Below, piece after piece: positions 17,938 to 26,441 of a stretch of DNA of 64,000 nucleotides. The number at the start of each line of letters is the position of its first letter. Within the stretch, counting starts at the first letter, position 1. The translations under genes were made by a program, and so were the position numbers. Source of the DNA: Bradyrhizobium nitroreducens (lineage in GTDB: Bacteria > Pseudomonadota > Alphaproteobacteria > Rhizobiales > Xanthobacteraceae); contig NZ_LFJC01000003.1 of the NCBI RefSeq assembly GCF_002776695.1, forward strand, positions 5,115,525-5,179,524. The letters run 5' to 3'. The notes under the pieces are model-generated. The model saw only the letters and a program-made list of their open reading frames with translations. It had not been told where the DNA came from and made no database searches.

Positions 17938-17968
17938 AACGGCCGGCGACTTGCCGGCCGTTTTGTTT
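17938..17968 (+). terminator. Rho-independent terminator of trxA
   Basis: A 10-bp perfect stem, AACGGCCGGC (17938-17947) pairing with GCCGGCCGTT (17953-17962), has a 5-base loop and is followed by a T-rich run (TTTTGTTTTG). It begins about 30 bases after the trxA stop. Confidence 0.85.
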
Positions 17969-17970
17969 TG

Positions 17971-18058
17971 CGTAGCCCGGATGGAGCGCAGCGTAATCCG
18001 GGGCCGTCATGGGTTGTGGCACGATTCCCGGATTGCGCTGCGCTTCATCCGGGCTACG
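17971..18058. repeat. Palindromic intergenic repeat, copy 1 (GTAGCCCGGATGGAGCGCAGCG type)
   Basis: Left arm CGTAGCCCGGATGGAGCGCA and the matching right arm ending CATCCGGGCTACG form an 88-bp near-perfect palindrome. A second copy lies at 18819-18905, so the metallophosphoesterase gene is bracketed by the two. This looks like a REP-like dispersed element. Confidence 0.8.
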
Positions 18059-18067
18059 CGACGACGA

Positions 18068-18808
18068 CTACTTGATCCACCCGGTCGCCAGCGCGTTGGC
18101 GAGCTCCGGCTGATCGTTGCGGCGTGCGAGGGCGGCCATCGCCTCGTGATCATAGGTGACGTGGCGGAACGTCACCTGCCATGCCCCGTTCACCAGCTCG
18201 AGGATCGCATAGCGCGCGTGCGGCGTGCCGGCCTCGACGACATGTGGGACTGGATGCTTGTCGCGATAGCCGGGACTGCCGACGCTGCCGGGATTGACGA
18301 TCAGCCGGCCGTCGCGAAGCCGCACCGCTCGGGCAAGATGAGTGTGGGCACAGAGGATCAGCGGCTGCGTGATGCCTTGCGCGAATTGCTCGATGCGGTC
18401 GAGCGGCGATAGCGCCACCGTGCCGTCGGGATGCACGGTATCCAGCCAATAGACTTCGTCGTTCTCAGGCGTCGCATGGCAGAGGAACACCTGACCGCGA
18501 AACACGCGCGTCATCGGCTGTGCACGCAGCCAGTCGAGCTGCGCTTCGTTGAGCGCCTCGTAGGCGGGACGGTCCCACGAACCCATCTTCTCCGGAGGAC
18601 GGTCGAGCAGGTAGCGGTCGTGATTGCCCAGCACGTGCACGGCATCGAGCGGCATCAGCATCTCGATGGTCCGGCGCGCGTCGAGCGGGCCGCTCAGCAT
18701 GTCGCCGAGATTGACGATGTCGGTGATGCCTTGCGCGCTTATGTCGGCGAGCACCGCCTCCAGCGCGAGGTGGTTTCCGTGCACGTCGGCGATTGCGGCA
18801 AAACGCAT
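18068..18808 (-). CDS. Metallophosphoesterase, YfcE/calcineurin-like family
   Basis: Two-metal phosphoesterase of unknown substrate. The metal-binding motifs are clear: ADVHGN (DxH), NLGDMLSG (GDxx), LGNHDR (GNHD), FLCHATP and CAHTHLA (GHTH-type, with Cys in place of Gly), followed by NPGSVG. About 246 residues. ATG at 18808 has GGGAAG upstream; a GTG two codons earlier is possible. Homologues are often described as phosphodiesterases or general phosphatases. It is a single gene bracketed by two copies of the same palindromic repeat and downstream of folC on the same strand. Confidence 0.85.
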   Translation of the reverse strand: MRFAAIADVHGNHLALEAVLADISAQGITDIVNLGDMLSGPLDARRTIEMLMPLDAVHVLGNHDRYLLDRPPEKMGSWDRPAYEALNEAQLDWLRAQPMTRVFRGQVFLCHATPENDEVYWLDTVHPDGTVALSPLDRIEQFAQGITQPLILCAHTHLARAVRLRDGRLIVNPGSVGSPGYRDKHPVPHVVEAGTPHARYAILELVNGAWQVTFRHVTYDHEAMAALARRNDQPELANALATGWIK

Positions 18809-18818
18809 TGGCACTTCC

Positions 18819-18905
18819 CGTAGCCCGGATGGAGCGCAGCGTAATCCGGGAATCTATCGGTTTGGCGAGACCTCCCGGATTGCGCTGCGCTCCATCCGGG
18901 CTACG
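18819..18905. repeat. Palindromic intergenic repeat, copy 2 (GTAGCCCGGATGGAGCGCAGCG type)
   Basis: Same element as at 17971-18058: outer arms CGTAGCCCGGATGGAGCGCA and the inverse complement ending at 18905. The loop sequence differs between copies while the arms are nearly identical, as expected of a dispersed palindromic unit. It lies between folC (upstream) and the metallophosphoesterase start. Confidence 0.8.
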
Positions 18906-18911
18906 CAACCA

Positions 18912-20255
18912 CTATGCAGGAGGCGTGCCGTTGAGCCCGAGCACGTGGCCGGCGAGATAGAGCGAGCCTGATATCAGGATGCGCGGCGGGGTCTCGTAGG
19001 CGAGCTTCGCCAGGGCGCGCAGCGCGGCCTCGATGCCGGGCGCGATCTCGACGCGCATGCCGAGGCTGCGCGCAGCATCCGCAAGGCGGTCGACCGGCAT
19101 CGCGTTCTCCATGTCGGGAATCGGCACCGCGACGATGTGGCGGGTGAGGCCGGCGAAATTGGCGAGGAAGCCTTGCGCATCCTTGTTGGCCATCATGCCT
19201 GCGACGACGACCAGCGGCCGCGACACCCGCTCTTCGAGATCGCCGAGCGCGGCTGCGGCGACGCGGCCGCCCTCGGCATTGTGCCCGCCGTCGAGCCAGA
19301 TTTCCGAACCTTGCGGACCCCAAGCGAGCAGCTCGCCCGAGGTGATGCGCTGCATCCGCGCCGGCCATTCGGCACCGACGATGCCGGCCTCGAACGCGGC
19401 GTGGCTCACCTTGAAATGCGGGATCGCGCGCAGCGTCGCGATGGCAAGGCCGGCATTGGCGAATTGGTGACGGCCGAACAGACGCGGCGCCGGAAGGTCC
19501 ATCAGGCCGCGGTCGTCGGAATAGACGAGACGGCCACGCTCGACATTGACGTGCCAGCTCTCGTTCGCGGCAAACAGCGGCGCCCGCATGCGCCTGGCCT
19601 GTGCCTCGATGACGGCCATCGCCTCCGGCAATTGCTCGGCGCAAATCACGGACACACCGCGCTTGATGATCGCCGCCTTCTCGCCCGCGATCGACGCCAG
19701 CGTATCGCCGAGGAAATCCATGTGGTCCATGCTGACGGGCGTGATCACGCACGCCGCAGGCGCGTCGACCACATTGGTCGAATCGAGACGGCCGCCGAGG
19801 CCGACTTCGAGCAGCACCGCATCGGCCGGGTTCTGCGCGAACAAGAGAAAGGCCGCGGCGGTCTTCAACTCGAATACCGTTGCCGGCTCTCCGGCATTGA
19901 CGCGCTCGACCTCTTCCAACGCGGCGCGCAACTCGTCGTCGCCGACCAGCGCGCCGCCACCGACACGGCCGAGCCGGAAACATTCGTTGATGCGGACGAG
20001 ATAGGGCGAAGTGTAGGCGTGCACGCGCAGGCCTGCGGCCTCCAGCGTCGCGCGCAGATAGGCGACTGTTGAGCCCTTGCCGTTGGTGCCGGCGACGTGG
20101 ATCACCGGCGGCAGCTTGCGTTCGGGATGCCCGAGCCGTTCGAGCAGGCGGTGCATCCGCTCTAGGCCCAGATCGATGCGTTTCTGATGCAGGGCCGACA
20201 GCCGCCCGATCAATTCGCCGAGCGGCGTCTTCGTGCTGTCAGGGGGTGCGTTCAC
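18912..20255 (-). CDS. folC: Bifunctional folylpolyglutamate synthase / dihydrofolate synthase FolC
   Basis: Adds L-glutamate to dihydropteroate and extends polyglutamate tails on folates. The P-loop is HVAGTNGKGSTVAYL, the Mur-ligase-like signature YTSPYLVRINECF, and the catalytic middle region LLEVGLGGRLDSTNVVDAP and DGGHNAEGGRVAA. The 447 residues match the family. The GTG start at 20255 overlaps the accD stop (GTGA), implying translational coupling; the accD-folC order is widespread in proteobacteria. Confidence 0.95.
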   Translation of the reverse strand: MNAPPDSTKTPLGELIGRLSALHQKRIDLGLERMHRLLERLGHPERKLPPVIHVAGTNGKGSTVAYLRATLEAAGLRVHAYTSPYLVRINECFRLGRVGGGALVGDDELRAALEEVERVNAGEPATVFELKTAAAFLLFAQNPADAVLLEVGLGGRLDSTNVVDAPAACVITPVSMDHMDFLGDTLASIAGEKAAIIKRGVSVICAEQLPEAMAVIEAQARRMRAPLFAANESWHVNVERGRLVYSDDRGLMDLPAPRLFGRHQFANAGLAIATLRAIPHFKVSHAAFEAGIVGAEWPARMQRITSGELLAWGPQGSEIWLDGGHNAEGGRVAAAALGDLEERVSRPLVVVAGMMANKDAQGFLANFAGLTRHIVAVPIPDMENAMPVDRLADAARSLGMRVEIAPGIEAALRALAKLAYETPPRILISGSLYLAGHVLGLNGTPPA

Positions 20256-21193
20256 GCGTGGGGCGCAGCCGGCGCCGTCTCAGCGGCCGATACGATCTGC
20301 GCCGGGCTCGTGACGGCCTGCGTCGGCCTCGATGCGCCTTCCAGCGCCGGCGCCTTGGTCAGCAGGCGGCAGAGCCGCGCCAGGGTCGGACGCAGCTCGT
20401 GGCGATGCACGACCATGTCGACCATGCCGTGCTCCTTGAGATACTCGGCGCGCTGGAAGCCCTCGGGAAGCTTCTCGCGGATGGTCTGCTCGATCACGCG
20501 CGCGCCGGCAAAACCGATCAGCGCGCCGGGCTCGGCGATCTGCACGTCGCCCAGCATCGCGTAGGATGCGGTGACGCCGCCGGTGGTCGGATTGGTCAGC
20601 ACGACGATGTAGGGCAGCTTTGCCTCGCGCAGCATCTGCACTGCGACCGTGGTGCGCGGCATCTGCATCAACGACAAAATGCCCTCCTGCATGCGCGCAC
20701 CGCCGGAGGCGGCGAACACGATGAACGGCGACTTCTTCTCGACCGCGAGCTCCATTCCACGCACAATCGCCTCGCCCGCGGCCATGCCGAGCGAGCCGCC
20801 CATGAAGTCGAAATCCTGCACGGCCACGACGACGGCGGAGCCTTCGAGCTTGCCGTAGCCGACCTTGATCGCGTCGTTCAGATTGGTGCGCGCCCGCGCG
20901 TCCTTGATCCGATCGACGTATTTCTTCTCGTCGCGGAACTTGAGCGGGTCGGGCGTGACGTCGGGCAGCGCGACGTCGAACCAGGTCTCGTTGTCGAAGA
21001 TCGACTTCAAGCGCGCCACCGCGCCCATGCGCATGTGGTAGTTCGAGCCGGGGATGACGAACTGGTTGGCCTCGACGTCCTTGTAGAACACGAGCTGCCC
21101 GGAATCCGGACACTTGATCCACAGATTCTCCGGCGTCTCCCGCCGCAGCATGTTGCGGATCTTCGGCCGGACCACATTGGTAAGCCAGTTCAT
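20252..21193 (-). CDS. accD: Acetyl-CoA carboxylase carboxyltransferase subunit beta
   Basis: Beta subunit of the carboxyltransferase that moves CO2 from biotin to acetyl-CoA, the first step of fatty-acid synthesis. The 313-residue protein has the crotonase-like core (FMGGSLGMAAGEAI, SGGARMQEGILSL, NPTTGGVTASYAMLGD). The N-terminal region that forms a four-Cys zinc ribbon in E. coli has only one Cys here (Cys28, in IKCPDSGQLV); the other ligands are missing, so the ribbon cannot bind zinc the usual way. Four-base overlap with folC downstream; trpA upstream on the same strand. Confidence 0.95.
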   Translation of the reverse strand: MNWLTNVVRPKIRNMLRRETPENLWIKCPDSGQLVFYKDVEANQFVIPGSNYHMRMGAVARLKSIFDNETWFDVALPDVTPDPLKFRDEKKYVDRIKDARARTNLNDAIKVGYGKLEGSAVVVAVQDFDFMGGSLGMAAGEAIVRGMELAVEKKSPFIVFAASGGARMQEGILSLMQMPRTTVAVQMLREAKLPYIVVLTNPTTGGVTASYAMLGDVQIAEPGALIGFAGARVIEQTIREKLPEGFQRAEYLKEHGMVDMVVHRHELRPTLARLCRLLTKAPALEGASRPTQAVTSPAQIVSAAETAPAAPHA

Positions 21194-21287
21194 GGTTTGC
21201 TCCGATACGCGACCCCGCTTGGGACCGCCTGAAGGGATATATGGCGGCCGGGCCTTTGCCCGGCAAGCCGCCGCGTCACCCGCGTTA

Positions 21288-21336
21288 GAGCATGATCCGG
21301 AAAAGTGTGAAGCGGTTTTCCGACGAGATCATGCTC
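21288..21336. repeat. Palindromic repeat GAGCATGATCCGGAAAA type in the trpA-accD gap
   Basis: GAGCATGATC (21288-21297) and GATCATGCTC (21327-21336) are perfect inverse complements, and inner CGGAAAA pairs with TTTTCCG. I recognise this 49-bp unit as a recurrent intergenic element of Bradyrhizobium-like genomes. It sits between trpA and accD and might form a hairpin in the transcript. Confidence 0.7.
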
Positions 21337-21365
21337 AAACTTAAAAGCCAAAGCGGAATTATGGC

Positions 21366-22198
21366 CTATTCGGCCGCTTGTTGCGCGCCCTTGACGCCCC
21401 GGGCCAGGGCCGCCGTCAACTCCGCGACGGCATTAACGGTCTTGGCGGTCGCCCGCCCGTCGGCGTCGAGGCTGTTCTTGAGCGCATCGACCAGCGCGGT
21501 GCCGACCACCGAACCATCGGCCTTCTCGGCAATGGCGCGCGCCGCCTCCGGCGTGCGGATGCCGAAACCGACGCAGATCGGCAGCCTGGTATGCCGCTTG
21601 ATGCGCGCGACGGCTTCGCCGACGGCATTGGCGTCCGCGGCCGCGGCACCGGTGATGCCGGCGATCGAGACGTAGTAGACAAAGCCTGACGTGTTCGCGA
21701 GCACCGCGGGCAGGCGCTTGTCGTCGGTGGTCGGGGTCGCCAGGCGAATGAAGTTCAGGCCGGCCTTCAGCGCGGGCAGGCAGAGCTCTTCGTCTTCCTC
21801 CGGCGGCAAATCGACGATGATCAGGCCGTCAACGCCTGATGTCTTGGCATCAGCCAGGAACTTGTCGACGCCGTAGATGTAGATCGGATTGTAATACCCC
21901 ATCAGCACCAGCGGCGTGATATTGTCCTCCTTTCGGAAGTCACGCACCAGTTCAAGCGTCTTCTTCAAGGTCATGCCGGCCTTGAGCGCGCGCAGACCGG
22001 CAGCCTGAATCGAGGGACCATCCGCCATCGGATCGGTGAAGGGAATGCCGAGTTCGACGACGTCGGCGCCTGCCTTGGGCAGCGCCTTGACGATATCGAG
22101 TGACGTCGTGAGATCGGGATCGCCGGCCATCACATAGGTCACGAAGGCCGCGCGGCCCTGCTTCTTCAGTTCGGCGAAACGGGTGTCGATGCGCGTGG

Positions 22199-22202
<4 letters not shown>
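21366..22202 (-). CDS. trpA: Tryptophan synthase alpha subunit
   Basis: Cleaves indole-3-glycerol phosphate to indole and glyceraldehyde-3-phosphate; indole is channelled to TrpB. Catalytic Glu lies in VVELGIPFTDPMADGP together with the conserved Asp region, and the phosphate-binding loop is ICVGFGIRTPE with GSVVGTALVD. The GTG start at 22202 overlaps the trpB TGA (GTGA), giving 278 residues. The same frame stays open upstream through trpB, but that part is the shadow of trpB, not a fused protein. Confidence 0.95.
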
Positions 22203-23409
<1,207 letters not shown>

Positions 23410-23413
<4 letters not shown>

Positions 23414-24069
23414 CGAACACTCAACTCTTGGCTGGCGCGCGCGGCGCGAATGAAGGCCTTGATCATCTCGGGGTCCTTCACGCCGGGGGCGCTCTCGACA
23501 CCGGAGGACACGTCGACGCCACCCGCGCCGGTGACGCGGAGAGCCTCGGCGACGTTCTGCGCATGAAGGCCGCCCGAAACCATATACGGCAGCTTAAGCT
23601 CGAGGTTTCCGAGCAGGCGCCAGTCGAAGGGCGTACCGAGGCCGCCGGGCCGCGTCGCGTCTTTCGGTGCTCGAGCGTCGAACAGGATGCGGTCGGCGAC
23701 CGCCGCGTAGCCAGGCAGCACGGCAAGATCTGCAGCAACCTCGACCGGGACCGCCTTCATCACCGGGCGGCCAAACCGCTGCTTGATGTCGCGCAGCCGC
23801 GCGACGCTCTCCTTGCCGTGCAGCTGGAAAATGTCCGGCGACAGCGCGTCCATGATGTTGTCGAACGTCGCATCGTCGGCGTCGACGGTGAGCGCCACCT
23901 TGAGCGCGCGGCCCTTCACCTGGCGGCCGAGTTCACGCCCGAGCTCCAGGGACAGGTGCCGCGGCGAAGGCGGAAAGAACACGAACCCCACCATGTCGGC
24001 GCCGGCGTCGAGCGCTACTTCAAGCGTCTCGCGTGTGGACAGGCCGCAGATTTTGACGAGCAGGGACAT
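23410..24069 (-). CDS. trpF: Phosphoribosylanthranilate isomerase
   Basis: TIM-barrel enzyme of tryptophan synthesis performing the Amadori rearrangement of phosphoribosylanthranilate. The N-terminus VKICGLSTRE carries the catalytic Cys, GFVFFPPSPRHL the conserved barrel segment, and ILFDARAP the catalytic Asp; MVSGGLHAQNV and GVDVSSGVE bind phosphate. The 219 residues are normal. First gene of the trpF-trpB-trpA group, with lapA just upstream on the same strand. Confidence 0.95.
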
Positions 24070-24134
24070 GGTCTCAAAGCAAATGGAGGCCGCGAGCCGC
24101 GGCCGGAAAACAGGGCTTTCGGTCGGGGCCGCTT

Positions 24135-24527
24135 CTACAACGTCGCGCGCTGCTTGTCTCGCCCGACAGGCCCGTAAAGCCCGATCCCGGAAGAAACGGG
24201 AAGTCGCTGGGGCTCGGGCCTTGCCGCGGCTGCCTGGGCCCGTAGATCGGCCAGTTCGCCCCTCGCAGCCCGCGCATCGGCCTCATGCCGGCGCGCGGCG
24301 CGCCGCCAATGCCGCTGGCCGAACCAGACGGCACAGCCACCCGCCACGACGCCCAGCGCCGCCACCAGGATCAGCAGCAGGAACAGCGGCATGGTGACCG
24401 AGAACGAGGGGTCGTCCGAAATGAAGGGGTCGAAGGAGACCGTGACGAAATGCCGGTTCGCCACGGCAAAGGCGACTAGGACCAGGCCCAGCGGAATCAA
24501 GATCAGCGCGGTCAGGAACTTTCGCAT
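24135..24527 (-). CDS. LapA-domain inner-membrane protein
   Basis: About 130 residues with two hydrophobic helices (LTALILIPLGLVLVAFAVA and LFLLLILVAALGVVAGGCAVW) separated by a short loop, then a basic cytoplasmic tail with a predicted coiled coil (RRHEADARAARGELADLRAQ). This matches the lipopolysaccharide assembly protein A domain family. In E. coli LapA works with LapB in LPS quality control, but alphaproteobacterial members are only assigned by domain. ATG 24527 (MRKFLTAL) is chosen over an upstream start. Its position between ihfB and trpF is conserved in related genomes. Confidence 0.82.
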   Translation of the reverse strand: MRKFLTALILIPLGLVLVAFAVANRHFVTVSFDPFISDDPSFSVTMPLFLLLILVAALGVVAGGCAVWFGQRHWRRAARRHEADARAARGELADLRAQAAAARPEPQRLPVSSGIGLYGPVGRDKQRATL

Positions 24528-24598
24528 CTCGCTTCGTCCGCCTTGAGTCAAGCTTCCGGCCACATCGCGCGCGACCGCGGGAAACCCTGACGCCGGCC

Positions 24599-24904
24599 TT
24601 AGTCGGCCGCGCCGGGATCCGGATGGTCGCGGTTCAGCCGCTCGCGCATTTCCTTGCCGGTCTTGAAGAACGGAACGCTCTTCTGATCGACAGGCACATG
24701 GGCGCCGGTGCGCGGATTCCGCCCGGCGCGTGCGGGGCGATGCTTGACCGAGAAGGCACCGAAGCCGCGCAACTCGACGCGATCACCGCGCGCGAGAGCC
24801 GCTACGATCTCTTCGAGAATCGCATTCACAATGTTCTCGACATCCCGCTGGTACAGATGCGGGTTGTGCTCGGCGATACGCTGAACAAGTTCGGATTTGA
24901 TCAT
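24599..24904 (-). CDS. ihfB: Integration host factor subunit beta
   Basis: DNA-bending architectural protein acting as a heterodimer with IhfA in recombination, replication and sigma54-dependent transcription. The 101 residues carry the HU/IHF fold and the signature from GFGAFSVKHRPAR through GRNPRTG, the arm that inserts Pro into the minor groove. It differs from HU by the MIKSELVQRIAEHNPHL N-terminus typical of IHF-beta. Upstream lies a region with a TTGACA box and two direct repeats; sppA precedes on the same strand. Confidence 0.95.
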   Translation of the reverse strand: MIKSELVQRIAEHNPHLYQRDVENIVNAILEEIVAALARGDRVELRGFGAFSVKHRPARAGRNPRTGAHVPVDQKSVPFFKTGKEMRERLNRDHPDPGAAD

Positions 24905-24942
24905 CGAGAGATAGGACCCGGGAGCGTGCGGATGACCATTTC

Positions 24943-25001
24943 CGTGAAAATACCGTGATCTGTCAAGACGCTAAATCAAGGTTGAGCGTCGTGAAAATAC
25001 G
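24943..25001 (-). promoter_or_regulatory. Upstream region of ihfB with direct repeats and a -35-like box
   Basis: CGTGAAAATAC occurs at 24943-24953 and again at 24990-25000, a 47-bp spacing. On the minus strand TTGACA (complement of 24961-24966) lies between them and could be a -35 element reading into ihfB. No good -10 is obvious at 17 bp. The repeats could bind a regulator, or IHF itself; this is weak. Confidence 0.35.
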
Positions 25002-25076
25002 TGACAAATGCCGAAAAAGCGGGCTGGCCGAGCACGCGCCAGACGAGAAAAACCTCTGGAACTCGCCCGTCTCCGG

Positions 25077-26057
25077 TCAGTTTGACGCAGCCGGCTGCCA
25101 CAGCGCCAGCATTCCATCCATTCCGAGCCGATCGACTGCCTGCGCGACACCGGTTTGCCCAATTTGATGCGCAATCGAGCCCAAACCCAGCGCTTCCAGC
25201 GTGACGGCAGCGGCCGTCTTGAGGAACGGCAGATCGCCAAAACGCGGCTGGAGCTTGTAGTCGCGCACGGAAAGCCCCTTCTTGACGCCCTTATGCTCGA
25301 CCAGCCAGGTCACTGCCGTCTTCTCGTCGCCGAGCTGATCGATCAGCTTGAGATCGATCGCCTGGCGTCCGGTGAAGACACGGCCGTCGGCAACTTTTTC
25401 GAGCTGCGTGTCATCCATGCCACGCCGATCCTTCACCAGGCCTTTGAACCAGGCGTAGGAATCCTTCACCAGCGCATCGAGGGCGGCCCGTGCTTCGGGA
25501 CTGGTGGGCTCGAAACCGTTGGGCGCGGCCTTCAGCGGCGACGACTTTACCTCCTCGACCTTGACGCCGACGGTCTTCAGCAGCTCGGAGACGTTGGGAT
25601 ATTGGAACAGCACGCCGATCGAGCCGACCAGCGAGCTCTGCTGGGCGATGATGTGGTCGCTGGCAATCGCGGTGATGTAGCCGCCGGAGGCAGCCAGACC
25701 CTCGACCACGACGACGAGCGGCTTCTTCGCTTTCAGCCGGACGAGCGAGTCGTAGAGCTGCTCGGAGCCGGCAGTGGTGCCGCCCGGCGAGTTGATGTGG
25801 ACGATGACCGCGGCGGCCTGCGAATTCTCCAGCCGCTCCAGCGCCTGCGTGCGATCGGAATCGCTGCGGATCAATCCCTCGATATGAACCCGCGCGATCG
25901 AGCCGGCGGATGCAAAAGTGCCGCGCGCACCGGGCGTCGCAATCAGCGCAAAGCCTGCAATCGCCGCGATCAAGATCAGCGCAGCCATGACGCGCCAGAA
26001 CGTCAGCTTGCGACGGATCCGGCGGCGATCAACGATGATGTCCGAATCGAGCGACAT
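25077..26057 (-). CDS. sppA: Signal peptide peptidase SppA (36K type)
   Basis: Membrane-anchored serine protease that degrades cleaved signal peptides. An N-terminal transmembrane helix (VMAALILIAAIAGFALIA) precedes a ClpP-fold domain. The catalytic Ser is in GLAASGGYITA and the general-base Lys is in the VEEVKSSPLKAAP segment, as in the short bacterial SppA class. INSPGGTTAGSEQL is the oxyanion strand. The 326 residues fit the single-domain form. It lies between rpsA and ihfB on the same strand, an arrangement found across Rhizobiales. Confidence 0.93.
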   Translation of the reverse strand: MSLDSDIIVDRRRIRRKLTFWRVMAALILIAAIAGFALIATPGARGTFASAGSIARVHIEGLIRSDSDRTQALERLENSQAAAVIVHINSPGGTTAGSEQLYDSLVRLKAKKPLVVVVEGLAASGGYITAIASDHIIAQQSSLVGSIGVLFQYPNVSELLKTVGVKVEEVKSSPLKAAPNGFEPTSPEARAALDALVKDSYAWFKGLVKDRRGMDDTQLEKVADGRVFTGRQAIDLKLIDQLGDEKTAVTWLVEHKGVKKGLSVRDYKLQPRFGDLPFLKTAAAVTLEALGLGSIAHQIGQTGVAQAVDRLGMDGMLALWQPAASN

Positions 26058-26441
26058 CGGAATATCTCCAAATGTAAGGCAGGACGCGTTGTGCCGTCAC
26101 GGCGTGACCAACGGCTTATCTGGATACATCAATTGCGGCGCAATTTGAAGAAAACAAGGCCCGTCGGGTGCAGGCTCAGACGTCGCCACACATCTCAGTC
26201 GTCATCCCCGCGAACGCGGGGATCCATAGCCACAGGCAGGCGTGTGAGGCGAGACGCCCACTCCTGGTTTTCGCCAAACTACGTCCTGTGGGTATGGGCC
26301 CCGGATCATCGCTCCGCTCCCGACAATGCTGCGCATTGTCATGAGTTTCGCCTGTCCGGGGCAACAGCGGAGTTTCGAGACGGCACACACAAAAAAGCCC
26401 CGGCTCGCGCCGGGGCTTCGATGTCAGCGAAATGCTTTCGC
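26058..26441. repeat. 384-bp gap between rpsA and sppA with a dispersed hairpin repeat
   Basis: No gene seen. It contains the palindrome CCCCGCGAACGCGGGG within TCATCCCCGC...ATCCATA (26202-26228), a common intergenic motif, followed by about 120 bp resembling the rest of the same dispersed unit. The rpsA terminator occupies its end (26391-26420). The sppA promoter is presumably in 26058-26160. Confidence 0.6.
26391..26420 (-). terminator. Rho-independent terminator of rpsA
   Basis: On the minus strand GAAGCCCCGGC pairs with GCCGGGGCTT across a short loop and is followed by TTTTTT. It begins about 20 bases after the rpsA stop, so most rpsA transcripts should end before sppA. Confidence 0.85.

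Noticed and set aside
17971..18905. Two repeated palindromes as a CRISPR or insertion sequence
   Set aside because: Only two copies, long spacing containing a gene, no cas genes and no transposase; they fit dispersed palindromic units.
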